Shown here in pieces: positions 17,405 to 25,230 of a DNA stretch of 64,000 nt (the first letter of the stretch is position 1; each line of letters opens with the position of its first letter). The stretch lies in NCBI RefSeq assembly GCF_947499585.1, contig NZ_CANMOO010000001.1, positions 124,001 to 188,000 on the forward strand, written 5' to 3'. The notes beneath the pieces were generated by a model. That model had not been told where the DNA came from, searched no databases, and was given only the letters and a program-made list of their open reading frames with translations. A program made the position numbers and the translations under genes. Origin of the DNA: an uncultured Allomuricauda sp. GTDB lineage: Bacteria > Bacteroidota > Bacteroidia > Flavobacteriales > Flavobacteriaceae.

Positions 17405-18916
17405 TTATCGGATAACTTTTTTCAAAACCCCAAGTACTCCACGAATAAACGTAGCACTTGTCAAAACTTTTACTACTGGGTTCATTCTAGTGCTTCTTCT
17501 AGTGGATGTTTTTCTTCGTGATGTAGTTTTTTGTTTCTCTTCCTTTTCAGCTTCTTTTTGAGCTTTTTCTATTTTTTCATTCAGCAATTCATAAGCGCTC
17601 TCTCTATCAACGTCGTCATTATATTTTTTAATCAATTTGGATTTGCCCAAAGTTTCTTTAAGTTCGGCCTTGGTCAAAACATCCATACGACTCATAGGAG
17701 CACGAAGCAAAGTTGCTGCCAATGGAGTAGGTCTTCCTTTTTCATCTAATGCGGAAATAAGGGCCTCTCCAATTCCTAATGATGTCAGTACTTCTTTAGT
17801 ATCATAAAACTCAGAGTCTGGGTAGTTTTCGGCGGTAAGCTTTATGGCCTTCCTATCTTTTGCGGTAAATGCCCTTAGGGCGTGCTGTACTTTTAACCCC
17901 AACTGCGCTAACACATCATCTGGAACATCAGTAGGGTTTTGGGTTACAAAATAGAGTCCAATGCCTTTAGAGCGAATCAATTTTACAATGCTCTCAATCT
18001 GGTCCAATAAGGCTTTTGAAGCTTCTTTAAAAATAAGGTGGGCTTCATCGATAAAAAGAATCAACTCTGGTCTATCGCTATCCCCTTGTTCTGGAAAAGT
18101 AGCGTAGATTTCAGCTAAAAGGCTCAACATAAATGTAGAAAAGAGCTTTGGTCTATCCTGAATATCCGTAAGTCTAATAATATTGATGTAACCTCTTCCA
18201 TTTTCATCAATACGAACCAAATCATCAACTTCAAATGATTTTTCACCAAAGAACAGGTCAGCTCCTTGTTGTTCCAGCTCAATAATCTTTCTTAGAATAG
18301 TTCCTGTGGAACTTGTAGAAATACGCCCATAGGATTCTTGGAACTCCTTTTTTCCTTCTCCTGTGGCGTACTGCAATACTTTCTTAAAATCTTTTAAATC
18401 TAACAAAGGCAGCTTATTGTCATCGCAATACTTAAAGACTACAGCGACAATTCCTTCTTGAGTAACGGTTAAATCAAGAATTCTGGAAAGCAAAACGGGG
18501 CCAAATTCAGAAACAGTGGCCCTTAATCGAACACCATCTTGGTCTGAAAGGGATAAAATCTCTACTGGAAATCCATTGGCTTCAAACGGCAGCCCAATTT
18601 TTTCATGGCGTTCATCTATTTTAGGATGACCGGGACTTGGTTGTGCAATCCCACTTAAATCACCTTTTAAATCCATAAGCAGAACAGGAATACCTTTATT
18701 AGAGAGGTTTTCCGCAATAACTTGTAGTGTTTTTGTTTTTCCCGTACCCGTGGCACCAGCAATTAACCCGTGTCTGTTAAGTGTCTTTAGAGGAATCTTG
18801 ACAAAAGCGTTGGTTACCGTTTCTCCATTGAACATTCCGGCTCCCATTGTAATGAAATCACCTTTGGTGGTATAGCCTTTTTCAATATGTTCAAAGAATT
18901 TTTCTTTGCTGCTCAT
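17405..18916 (-). CDS. HerA-like helicase/ATPase (DUF853)
   Basis: A 503-residue cytoplasmic ATPase using ATG at 18916 (MSSKEKFFEHIEKGY); an ATG three codons earlier is possible. Walker A is GATGTGKT at 54-61, and LLMDLKGDLSGIAQ and LILFIDEAHLIF (Walker B) follow, with YFVTQNPTDVPDDVLAQLGLKVQHALRAF as the sensor region. This is the DUF853 branch of HerA/FtsK-like motors (E. coli YjgR type), whose cellular role is poorly known. The C-terminal tail is rich in Lys, Glu and Arg (EKAQKEAEKEEKQKTTSRRK) before a hydrophobic end. It is divergent from the RidA gene. Confidence 0.9.
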   Translation of the reverse strand: MSSKEKFFEHIEKGYTTKGDFITMGAGMFNGETVTNAFVKIPLKTLNRHGLIAGATGTGKTKTLQVIAENLSNKGIPVLLMDLKGDLSGIAQPSPGHPKIDERHEKIGLPFEANGFPVEILSLSDQDGVRLRATVSEFGPVLLSRILDLTVTQEGIVAVVFKYCDDNKLPLLDLKDFKKVLQYATGEGKKEFQESYGRISTSSTGTILRKIIELEQQGADLFFGEKSFEVDDLVRIDENGRGYINIIRLTDIQDRPKLFSTFMLSLLAEIYATFPEQGDSDRPELILFIDEAHLIFKEASKALLDQIESIVKLIRSKGIGLYFVTQNPTDVPDDVLAQLGLKVQHALRAFTAKDRKAIKLTAENYPDSEFYDTKEVLTSLGIGEALISALDEKGRPTPLAATLLRAPMSRMDVLTKAELKETLGKSKLIKKYNDDVDRESAYELLNEKIEKAQKEAEKEEKQKTTSRRKTSTRRSTRMNPVVKVLTSATFIRGVLGVLKKVIR

Positions 18917-18972
18917 GGAATTCAATTTCCGATAAAAATAGGGTAATTTTGGGCAATTCTAAAAACACACTT

Positions 18973-19425
18973 ATGAAAGCTACTCTTCGCATTTTTCTTT
19001 CCATTTTGATGATGGGGGTATTGACCAATACATATTCACAAGAAAAAACAGAAATCATTTTTCACAAGCCAGCAAATCCTGAGCGAGCAAAAGCCCCATT
19101 CAGTGAAGCCGTTCAGGCAGGAAACCTTTTCTTTTTAGCCGGACAGATAGGCATGGACCGCTCTGTTGGAAAATTGGCCGATGGAGGTATTCAAGGCGAA
19201 ACAGAGCAGACTATCAAGAATATTCAGGGAGTTTTAAAACATCATGGATTGTCACTGGACAATGTGGTGAAGTGTACTGTGATTCTTAGTGATATTAATG
19301 ACTTCAAAGCTTTTAATGAAATATATACCCAGTATTTCACTAACAAACCAGCCAGAACTACTTTTGCAGCTAAAGATCTTGCTGCCGGAGCCAAAATTGA
19401 GATTGAAGTGATGGCGATTAGATAG
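18973..19425 (+). CDS. Exported RidA/YjgF-family protein
   Basis: Start taken at 18973, giving signal peptide MKATLRIFLSILMMGVLTNTYS and 150 residues. The Rid core is clear: AKAPFSEAVQAGNLFFLAGQIG, VVKCTVILSDINDFKAFNEIY, KPARTTFAAKDLAAGAKIEIEVMAIR. The arginine in ARTTF and the glutamate near IEIEV, used by imine deaminases of this family, are both present. Cytoplasmic RidA removes reactive 2-aminoacrylate; this copy carries a signal peptide and probably works in the periplasm, where its substrate is unknown. Confidence 0.88.
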   Translation: MKATLRIFLSILMMGVLTNTYSQEKTEIIFHKPANPERAKAPFSEAVQAGNLFFLAGQIGMDRSVGKLADGGIQGETEQTIKNIQGVLKHHGLSLDNVVKCTVILSDINDFKAFNEIYTQYFTNKPARTTFAAKDLAAGAKIEIEVMAIR

Positions 19426-19458
19426 CTTTTAAACCTAGGTCTAAGATGAACTAAATCC

Positions 19459-19466
19459 TATCTTTG
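19459..19466 (+). promoter_or_regulatory. -7 box 4 nt before queE
   Basis: TATCTTTG matches TAnnTTTG and ends only 4 nt before the queE ATG, so transcription would start at or next to the start codon. Confidence 0.5.
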
Positions 19467-19470
19467 CAAA

Positions 19471-20103
19471 ATGGTTACAGCAGAGGTAATGGATTTGGTG
19501 AACAAGGGTCATATGCTCCCCTTAATGGAAGAATTTTATACCATTCAGGGGGAAGGTTATCATAAAGGAACCGCAGCTTATTTTATTCGCATAGGAGGTT
19601 GTGATGTTGGGTGTCATTGGTGTGATGTTAAAGAAAGCTGGAATGCCGAGACGCATCCGCCTACTTCAATTGGGAGTATTGTTGACAATGCAGCAATATA
19701 TTCTGATACAATAGTAATCACTGGTGGTGAGCCACTTACATGGGATATGGGTCCTTTGACTGCTGCATTAAAGGCTAAAAACCTTCAAACACATATTGAA
19801 ACTTCCGGTGCTTATCCTTTTACGGGAACTTGGGATTGGATTTGTCTTTCCCCAAAGAAAAACAAACTTCCGGTTGAGGAAATATATGATTTTGCTGATG
19901 AACTTAAAATCATTGTCTACAATAAACATGATTTAATTTTTGCTGAAGAACAAGCGGCCAAAGTAAACAAAAACTGCATTCTCTATCTACAACCAGAATG
20001 GAGTGTCCGTGAAAAGATGGTTCCTATAATCGTGGATTACGTAATGCAAAACCCAAAGTGGAAAGTATCTTTACAGACACATAAATATTTAAATATTCCC
20101 TAG
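19471..20103 (+). CDS. queE: 7-carboxy-7-deazaguanine synthase QueE (radical SAM)
   Basis: A 210-residue radical SAM enzyme. The cluster-binding cysteines are Cys44, Cys48 and Cys51 in GGCDVGCHWCDVKESW. Also visible are LMEEFYTIQGEGYHKGTAAYFIRIGG at the N-terminus, ITGGEPLTWD, HIETSGA and LSPKKNK, all typical of QueE. It converts 6-carboxytetrahydropterin to 7-carboxy-7-deazaguanine in queuosine and deazapurine biosynthesis. Other que genes are not nearby. The next gene is convergent and only 9 nt away. Confidence 0.95.
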   Translation: MVTAEVMDLVNKGHMLPLMEEFYTIQGEGYHKGTAAYFIRIGGCDVGCHWCDVKESWNAETHPPTSIGSIVDNAAIYSDTIVITGGEPLTWDMGPLTAALKAKNLQTHIETSGAYPFTGTWDWICLSPKKNKLPVEEIYDFADELKIIVYNKHDLIFAEEQAAKVNKNCILYLQPEWSVREKMVPIIVDYVMQNPKWKVSLQTHKYLNIP

Positions 20104-20112
20104 GTTGCTCTG

Positions 20113-20910
20113 TTAGCGTCCGCCGTTACTTTGTAAATCTAAAATACATTCGGCATCAAGAACAGGAACAGCTGCAGATCCTTTTGAAGCATTGCTTTCC
20201 ATCATTTTCATCATTTGAGCGCCAAACTGTAATTCGGCCCGCATAAGACAACCCGGTACGTCACAATGGTTTTCCGCATCAGGGTCTTCGTGGTCATTTA
20301 CAGGAACTGTGCCTAAGTTAACAAGTCCAAACAAATGCCCGAATTCGTGGTTCAATGTGGCTGTTTCTACATCGGTTACGGTTATGGTTGAACTTCTGCT
20401 TGCTAAATCCCTTATAGTGGATTCGTATATCACCATGGAGGTATTTCTGTAAACAGCTCCTAATGTGACCAAACCTTCTTCCTCATCATCTCCATCAGAA
20501 GGGGCATCAGCAAAATAAATATAAATAGCAAGTGTAGTTCCACTGTTGTAAGCAGTTCTATTCTCACTTTCCAATTCGGCAATTTCGTCCAGGACTAGTG
20601 TTTCTTCGTCTGGTGATGAAAGACTTTTAAAAGAGAATTCTATATTCTGCTTAAAAGTTCGTTCTTTCAGATAGTCTTCAAAATTAGAAACTGTCTGTCC
20701 TGTTGGTTGAAAACCTTCAACGTAGGCTATTTCAATCAAAAGCCTGTCAAAATTATCATTGGATAAAATATCGTTTGCAGAAGAACCGGTAGCCTGCAGG
20801 TTTGGAGTTTTGTTAACACTTTGAGTAGTTGAGGAATCATCAGAATCATTAGAACAGGCAATGATAAATCCAAAAACAAATATGAATGCGATAAAGATTT
20901 TCTTTTTCAT
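20113..20910 (-). CDS. Exported zinc metalloprotease lipoprotein (metzincin-like)
   Basis: A 265-residue lipoprotein with signal MKKKIFIAFIFVFGFIIAC. The zinc-binding region is HEFGHLFGLVN, i.e. HExxHxxGxxN: the usual third ligand (His or Asp) is Asn here. A plausible Met-turn follows at CDVPGCLMRAEL. The mature N-terminal part is acidic and Ser-rich. Flavobacterial proteins of this type are often annotated as membrane metalloproteases. The substrate is unknown and, because of the Asn, activity should not be taken for granted. It is adjacent to, and may be co-transcribed with, the upstream methyltransferase gene (42 nt away). Confidence 0.8.
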   Translation of the reverse strand: MKKKIFIAFIFVFGFIIACSNDSDDSSTTQSVNKTPNLQATGSSANDILSNDNFDRLLIEIAYVEGFQPTGQTVSNFEDYLKERTFKQNIEFSFKSLSSPDEETLVLDEIAELESENRTAYNSGTTLAIYIYFADAPSDGDDEEEGLVTLGAVYRNTSMVIYESTIRDLASRSSTITVTDVETATLNHEFGHLFGLVNLGTVPVNDHEDPDAENHCDVPGCLMRAELQFGAQMMKMMESNASKGSAAVPVLDAECILDLQSNGGR

Positions 20911-20952
20911 GTTATATTGATATGTATTAAAAACGATAAGGCAGGCATTCTA

Positions 20953-21663
20953 TTATGATTTTAAAGAAAGTTTTGCCAAATAGTCGTAATGTTCTCCCTC
21001 ACTTACAAGTTCACAATCAAAATCAAGGGCTATACAAGCATTTTGTAAAGTTGTAAAATCAATGTAAAGCCAATCAAAAGCCTGACTTTTTTGTCTCTTG
21101 TACTCCATGACAAAGGTTACTTCACCATAATAGTTATCATTGTTTGGTACCCAAAATCCACCGTCTTCATCTTGTTCAAACATATAAATGATATCACTGG
21201 AATCCAATAAAATCTGGCCGTTTGGTAATAAAAGCGATTTTAAATGATTTAGAAAAGCGTGCAAATGACCCAACTTTCCAGCTAGACCTATGCCATTCAT
21301 AAGTAATAAAAGTGTATCGAATTTTGAACTATTATAGTCAAGAAAAGAACTGTGAACTGAAGATTTAACCCCTCTTTTTTTGCAGACTTCAATTGCACCT
21401 TTTGAAGCATCCAAAGCAGTAACTTCAAATCCCTTTTTTTGCAGGTATAAGGTGTGATTCCCAGCTCCGCAACCAATATCAAGTACCTTGCCCTCTGTCA
21501 ATTCTAGAGCTTTTTGCTCTAAAAAAGGCATTTCATCAAAATCTCGAAATAAATAGGGCAGCGGAACACTATCTTCCTCATCAAGTGAGGAATAGGTTTT
21601 AATATCTTCTGTGTAATTGCCAGACTGATAATCGAGCAAAGCTTTTCCAAGAATATCCACCAT
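20953..21663 (-). CDS. Class I SAM-dependent methyltransferase
   Basis: A 236-residue protein with motif I VLDIGCGAGNHTLYL, motif post-I VTALDASKGAIEVCKKRG, and motif IV-type FDTLLLLMNGIGLAGKL. The N-terminus (MVDILGKALLDYQSGNYTED) is a short family-specific cap. The substrate is not predictable. It is divergent from the cysteine-cluster protein gene and reads toward the metalloprotease gene. Confidence 0.88.
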   Translation of the reverse strand: MVDILGKALLDYQSGNYTEDIKTYSSLDEEDSVPLPYLFRDFDEMPFLEQKALELTEGKVLDIGCGAGNHTLYLQKKGFEVTALDASKGAIEVCKKRGVKSSVHSSFLDYNSSKFDTLLLLMNGIGLAGKLGHLHAFLNHLKSLLLPNGQILLDSSDIIYMFEQDEDGGFWVPNNDNYYGEVTFVMEYKRQKSQAFDWLYIDFTTLQNACIALDFDCELVSEGEHYDYLAKLSLKS

Positions 21664-21731
21664 AATTCAAAATAGATGATGCAAAAATGGGACTTTATTA
21701 GTAGATAAAGGTTTAATTGGAATCTCTTTTT

Positions 21732-21739
21732 TATGTTTG
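21732..21739 (+). promoter_or_regulatory. -7 box 6 nt before the cysteine-cluster gene
   Basis: TATGTTTG matches TAnnTTTG and ends 6 nt before the ATG at 21746, implying a very short or absent 5' UTR. Confidence 0.45.
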
Positions 21740-21745
21740 TCTATC

Positions 21746-22240
21746 ATGAAAGAGGCATTGGAACAATTACCAAAGAAAGCAAAGGAAAAACATGAAGAAA
21801 ACAAAAGGTTTTTTATCAAGCTGAAAAAACGCCCGCCAAAGAATTTGGATTACGTGATGAGTGAATTGCATGAAGTTGAGTTCCAAAGAACAGATTGTCT
21901 TACATGTGCTAATTGCTGCAAAACAACAGGTCCTCTTTTTACCAACGCAGATGTTGAGAGAATTGCAAAGCACTTTAGAATAAAACCATCAAAGTTTATT
22001 GATCAATATTTAAGAGTAGATGAAGAAAATGATTATGTATTAAAAGAAGTGCCCTGTGCTTTTCTTGGAGCCGATAATTATTGCTCTATTTATGATGTTA
22101 GACCAAAAGCATGCAGAGAATTTCCTCATACGGACCGAAAAAAATTTCACCAGATCAGCAATCTCACATTAAAAAACGTGGCTGTGTGTCCTGCTGCTTT
22201 TAATATTGTTGAAGAAATGAAAAAGAAAATAAAACTTTAA
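21746..22240 (+). CDS. YkgJ-family cysteine-cluster protein (Fe-S or zinc binding)
   Basis: Start set at ATG 21746 (MKEALEQLPKKAKEKHEENK), 164 residues, instead of an in-frame TTG three codons earlier. The cysteine cluster is CLTCANCC near 52-59, then CAFLGADNYCSIYDVRPKACREFPH and a final VCPA. This arrangement defines the YkgJ/CxxCxxCC family, thought to bind zinc or an Fe-S cluster, with unknown biological role. The desaturase-like gene follows 21 nt later on the same strand, but has its own -7-like box. Confidence 0.9.
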   Translation: MKEALEQLPKKAKEKHEENKRFFIKLKKRPPKNLDYVMSELHEVEFQRTDCLTCANCCKTTGPLFTNADVERIAKHFRIKPSKFIDQYLRVDEENDYVLKEVPCAFLGADNYCSIYDVRPKACREFPHTDRKKFHQISNLTLKNVAVCPAAFNIVEEMKKKIKL

Positions 22241-22248
22241 TGATTTCT

Positions 22249-22256
22249 TATATTTG
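22249..22256 (+). promoter_or_regulatory. -7 box 5 nt before the desaturase-like gene
   Basis: TATATTTG matches TAnnTTTG; it ends 5 nt before the ATG at 22262. Confidence 0.4.
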
Positions 22257-22261
22257 AGAAT

Positions 22262-23098
22262 ATGGAGCAGATCATCTTATATTTCGAAAATATACCAGCA
22301 CTGCACAGAAGTCTTATTCTTGTTGGAGGAATTACGTTCTTCTGGATTTTAGAAGGAATAGTGCCACTTTTTAGTGTTAGTTATAAGAAATGGCGTCATT
22401 CTGTTCCAAATTTTTTCTTTACCCTCACTACCATTATTATCAACTTTCCCCTGGCTTTTTTATTATTGAAAACATCGGATTGGACAGTGGAAAACCACTT
22501 TGGAATTATAAACTGGTTGCCAGAAATGCCTCTGTGGCTTTATGTTGTTCTTGGAGTTATGTTTCTAGATTTAATTGGTGCCTATACTGCGCATTTGGTA
22601 GAACATAAAGTAAAACCTCTTTGGATGGTTCATTTGGTGCATCACTCAGATCATAATGTAGATACAACCACGGCTAATAGACATCATCCTTTGGAGAGTT
22701 TAATTCGATATACTTTTACTTTAATAGGTGTTTTTGTTGTTGGTGCCCCAATCGGTATCATTATGCTGTATCAAAGTTTATCCGTTGTTCTTTCCCAATT
22801 TAACCATGCCAACATCCGACTGCCCAAAAAAGTTGACAATGCGATAAGTTGGCTTATTGTGAGTCCAGATATGCATAAAGTGCATCATCACTATAGATTA
22901 CCCTATACCGATTCTAACTATGGCAATATTTTCTCTATTTGGGATAGACTTTTTGGAACCTTCATGAAAATGGATGTGGATTCCATCGTTTATGGCGTGG
23001 ATACTTTTCCGGATGAAAAAGAAAACAGTAGTATTATAGGCTTGCTCAAACAACCTTTTCATAAATATAGGAGGCCTACTACCACAGAACCTAAGTAA
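22262..23098 (+). CDS. Sterol desaturase / fatty-acid hydroxylase family membrane enzyme
   Basis: A 278-residue protein with about four membrane helices (14-35, 47-70, 86-110, 150-175) and the di-iron histidine clusters HLVEH, HLVHHSDHNVDTTTANRHH and HKVHHHYRLPYTDSNYGN. The C-terminal DRLFGTFMKM is also family-typical. Relatives hydroxylate or desaturate lipids at the inner membrane using O2. Sterols are unlikely in this organism, so a fatty acid, carotenoid or hopanoid-like lipid is more plausible. It is followed 21 nt later by a hydrolase gene in the same direction. Confidence 0.9.
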   Translation: MEQIILYFENIPALHRSLILVGGITFFWILEGIVPLFSVSYKKWRHSVPNFFFTLTTIIINFPLAFLLLKTSDWTVENHFGIINWLPEMPLWLYVVLGVMFLDLIGAYTAHLVEHKVKPLWMVHLVHHSDHNVDTTTANRHHPLESLIRYTFTLIGVFVVGAPIGIIMLYQSLSVVLSQFNHANIRLPKKVDNAISWLIVSPDMHKVHHHYRLPYTDSNYGNIFSIWDRLFGTFMKMDVDSIVYGVDTFPDEKENSSIIGLLKQPFHKYRRPTTTEPK

Positions 23099-23119
23099 CC
23101 TTTTTAGGAATCTTTACGT

Positions 23120-23977
23120 ATGATGTGCAAAGAGATTGATATTCCTTGTAAAGATGGGTTTGTACTCAAAGGAACTATTTACTCCGCTAAACCTTCTTTA
23201 AATAAAGAGAAAGTACTTATTATTAATTCAGCCACGGCTGTAAGCAAAGATTTGTATAAGAATTATGCCTTGTATATGTCAGATTATGGTTTTGAAGTGA
23301 TTACCTATGACTACCGTGGTATTGCAGCCTCGAGGCCAAAGAAACTGAGAGGTTTCCAAGCTTCTTTTTCAGTTTGGGGACAAAAGGATTTCACGGAAGT
23401 ATTACAATATGTAAAACAAAACTATCCAAATCATTCAATTTTGGTTTTAGGCCATAGTATTGGAGGAACCATAATAGGAATGTCCGAAGATTGTTCATTG
23501 ATTAATGGAATAGTTAATATTGGTGCCCAGACAGCCTACTATAAAGATTGGGATGTAAAAAAGCAGCAACTTTATTTTTTATGGCATGTAGTTTTCCCTT
23601 CTGTTACAAGGGTTTTTGGGTATTTTCCTGGAAAGCGGCTTGGTCTTTTAGAAGATGTTCCTAAGGGGGTGATAAAACAATGGCATGGGAGAAGAAAAAT
23701 TCATAACATGACCGAGCAGTTGAACAAAAGTGGTCAAAAAGTATACTATAATGAGTTTTGCGGTAAACTTTTGACCCTAGCAATTGAGGATGACCCCATT
23801 GGAACAGAAAAAGCATTAAAAAGAATACACGATGTATTTACTTCTGCTGATAAAAGAATTGAACTTGTAAGACTCAAAGATATTGGTGCTGAAAAAATAG
23901 GTCACTTTGGGTTTTTTAGCAGAAGGTTCAAAACCACGCTTTGGCATAAAACGGCATTGTACTATGATTCTGTTTAA
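23120..23977 (+). CDS. Alpha/beta-hydrolase (serine aminopeptidase-like)
   Basis: A 285-residue hydrolase beginning MMCKEIDIPCKDGFVLKGTIY. Motifs: VITYDYRGIAAS, nucleophile elbow GHSIGGT, and a possible terminal histidine in KIGHFGFF. The middle cap region (WDVKKQQLYFLWHVVFPSVTRVFGYFPGKRLG) is aromatic-rich, typical of lipid-like substrates. It lacks an export signal. Close spacing to the desaturase-like gene suggests an operon concerned with lipids, which is inference. Confidence 0.82.
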   Translation: MMCKEIDIPCKDGFVLKGTIYSAKPSLNKEKVLIINSATAVSKDLYKNYALYMSDYGFEVITYDYRGIAASRPKKLRGFQASFSVWGQKDFTEVLQYVKQNYPNHSILVLGHSIGGTIIGMSEDCSLINGIVNIGAQTAYYKDWDVKKQQLYFLWHVVFPSVTRVFGYFPGKRLGLLEDVPKGVIKQWHGRRKIHNMTEQLNKSGQKVYYNEFCGKLLTLAIEDDPIGTEKALKRIHDVFTSADKRIELVRLKDIGAEKIGHFGFFSRRFKTTLWHKTALYYDSV

Positions 23978-24000
23978 AGTTTTGTAAAAAGTTAGCGATG

Positions 24001-25227
24001 CTAATCGTAGATTAAATACTTAGCTCTTATTTTTTTGAAAGCTTCCAGGTCTTCTTGCCAAGTGGCTTTTATTTCTGATTCAGTTAAACCCTTTTCAATT
24101 TGTTTTTGTAATTCTGGTGTTCCCACATGTTTGGTAAAGGATTTGGTGATAAAGAACTTGGATTTGTCCAAAGTGTTTTTGAAAGCGTCAATAAGCCATA
24201 ACAAAGAAACTGAGTCCATTTGTGGTGTTTTGGAGAGGTCTTGGCCAAAACACATTTTGTCTTCTTCTTTTGGATGTTTAGAACCAAAATTAGGTTTGGG
24301 CATATAGCTAAAATCATATTGGGTACTATCCAAAAAAGATGCTCCGTACCGTTGAAATTGAAATTCAGTTCCGCGTCCGGCGTTAACATTAGTGCCTTCA
24401 AAAAGCCCCAAACTTGGGTAAAGGTTAATGGAAACATCGTTCGGGATGTTAGGGGAAGGCCGTATTGGAAGATGGTATTCAGAGTTATGACTGTAATTTT
24501 TAAGTTGAATTACGGTCAAATCGGCTTTCTTTCCATTTTCTAACCACTGTTCTTCATTTATCATTTGTGCGTACTCTCCAATTGTCATCCCATATACTAA
24601 AGGAATTGTTGTCATGCCCAAAAAGCTGGTATGTTCCTTTTTCATGGTGGGACCATCCACGTAGTGCCCATTGGGATTTGGTCTGTCCAAAACAATTACG
24701 GGAATGTTGTTTTCAGCACAAGCTTCCATGACTAATTGTAATGTGGCAATGTAGGTATAGAATCTGACTCCTACATCCTGAATATCAAAAACCACAAGAT
24801 CGAGTCCTTCTAATTGTTCTTTGGAAGGTTTCCTATTTTTTCCATATAAAGATGTAATGGGAAGTCCTGTTTTAGTGTCGACACCATCTTTAACCAATTC
24901 TCCTGCATCAGCCTTTCCGCGAAACCCATGCTCAGGTGCAAATACTTTTTTAATATTGACATCTAAAGAGAGCAAGGAATCCACTAAATGCGTATGTCCA
25001 TTTTCTTTGAAAATAACACTGGTTTGATTGGCAACAACTCCTATGGTTTTGCCTTCGAGCAATTGCAGGTATTCTTCTGTTCTATTGGCAGCAACACTAA
25101 TTTTTGGCAGCGAATCAGTTTCTGCGTTTACGGCCGTGAGCTTACTTTCTTTTTCCTGTCCCCTACATGAAGAAAGCAGCAAAACCAACAATAAAACTGT
25201 ACTTTTGGAAATAGATAAAATGGACAT
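24001..25227 (-). CDS. DUF1343 lipoprotein, NamZ-like exo-beta-N-acetylmuramidase
   Basis: A 408-residue lipoprotein with signal MSILSISKSTVLLLVLLLSSC. The mature part shows the DUF1343 hallmarks: IGVVANQTSVI, VFAPEHGFRGKADAGE, TGLPITSLYGK, VVFDIQDVGVRFYTYIATLQ, VLDRPNPNGHYVDGP, GMTIGEYAQMIN and FEGTNVNAGRGTEFQFQRYGA. The founding enzyme NamZ removes terminal MurNAc from peptidoglycan fragments. Periplasmic or surface cell-wall recycling is therefore likely. Its start codon is separated from the divergent permease start by only 3 nt, so its promoter must lie within the permease coding sequence. Confidence 0.92.
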   Translation of the reverse strand: MSILSISKSTVLLLVLLLSSCRGQEKESKLTAVNAETDSLPKISVAANRTEEYLQLLEGKTIGVVANQTSVIFKENGHTHLVDSLLSLDVNIKKVFAPEHGFRGKADAGELVKDGVDTKTGLPITSLYGKNRKPSKEQLEGLDLVVFDIQDVGVRFYTYIATLQLVMEACAENNIPVIVLDRPNPNGHYVDGPTMKKEHTSFLGMTTIPLVYGMTIGEYAQMINEEQWLENGKKADLTVIQLKNYSHNSEYHLPIRPSPNIPNDVSINLYPSLGLFEGTNVNAGRGTEFQFQRYGASFLDSTQYDFSYMPKPNFGSKHPKEEDKMCFGQDLSKTPQMDSVSLLWLIDAFKNTLDKSKFFITKSFTKHVGTPELQKQIEKGLTESEIKATWQEDLEAFKKIRAKYLIYD

Positions 25228-25230
25228 TCG

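Noticed and set aside
19426-19470. Possible preQ1 riboswitch before queE
   Set aside because: The gap is only 45 nt and the promoter box sits 4 nt before the start codon, leaving no room for an aptamer.
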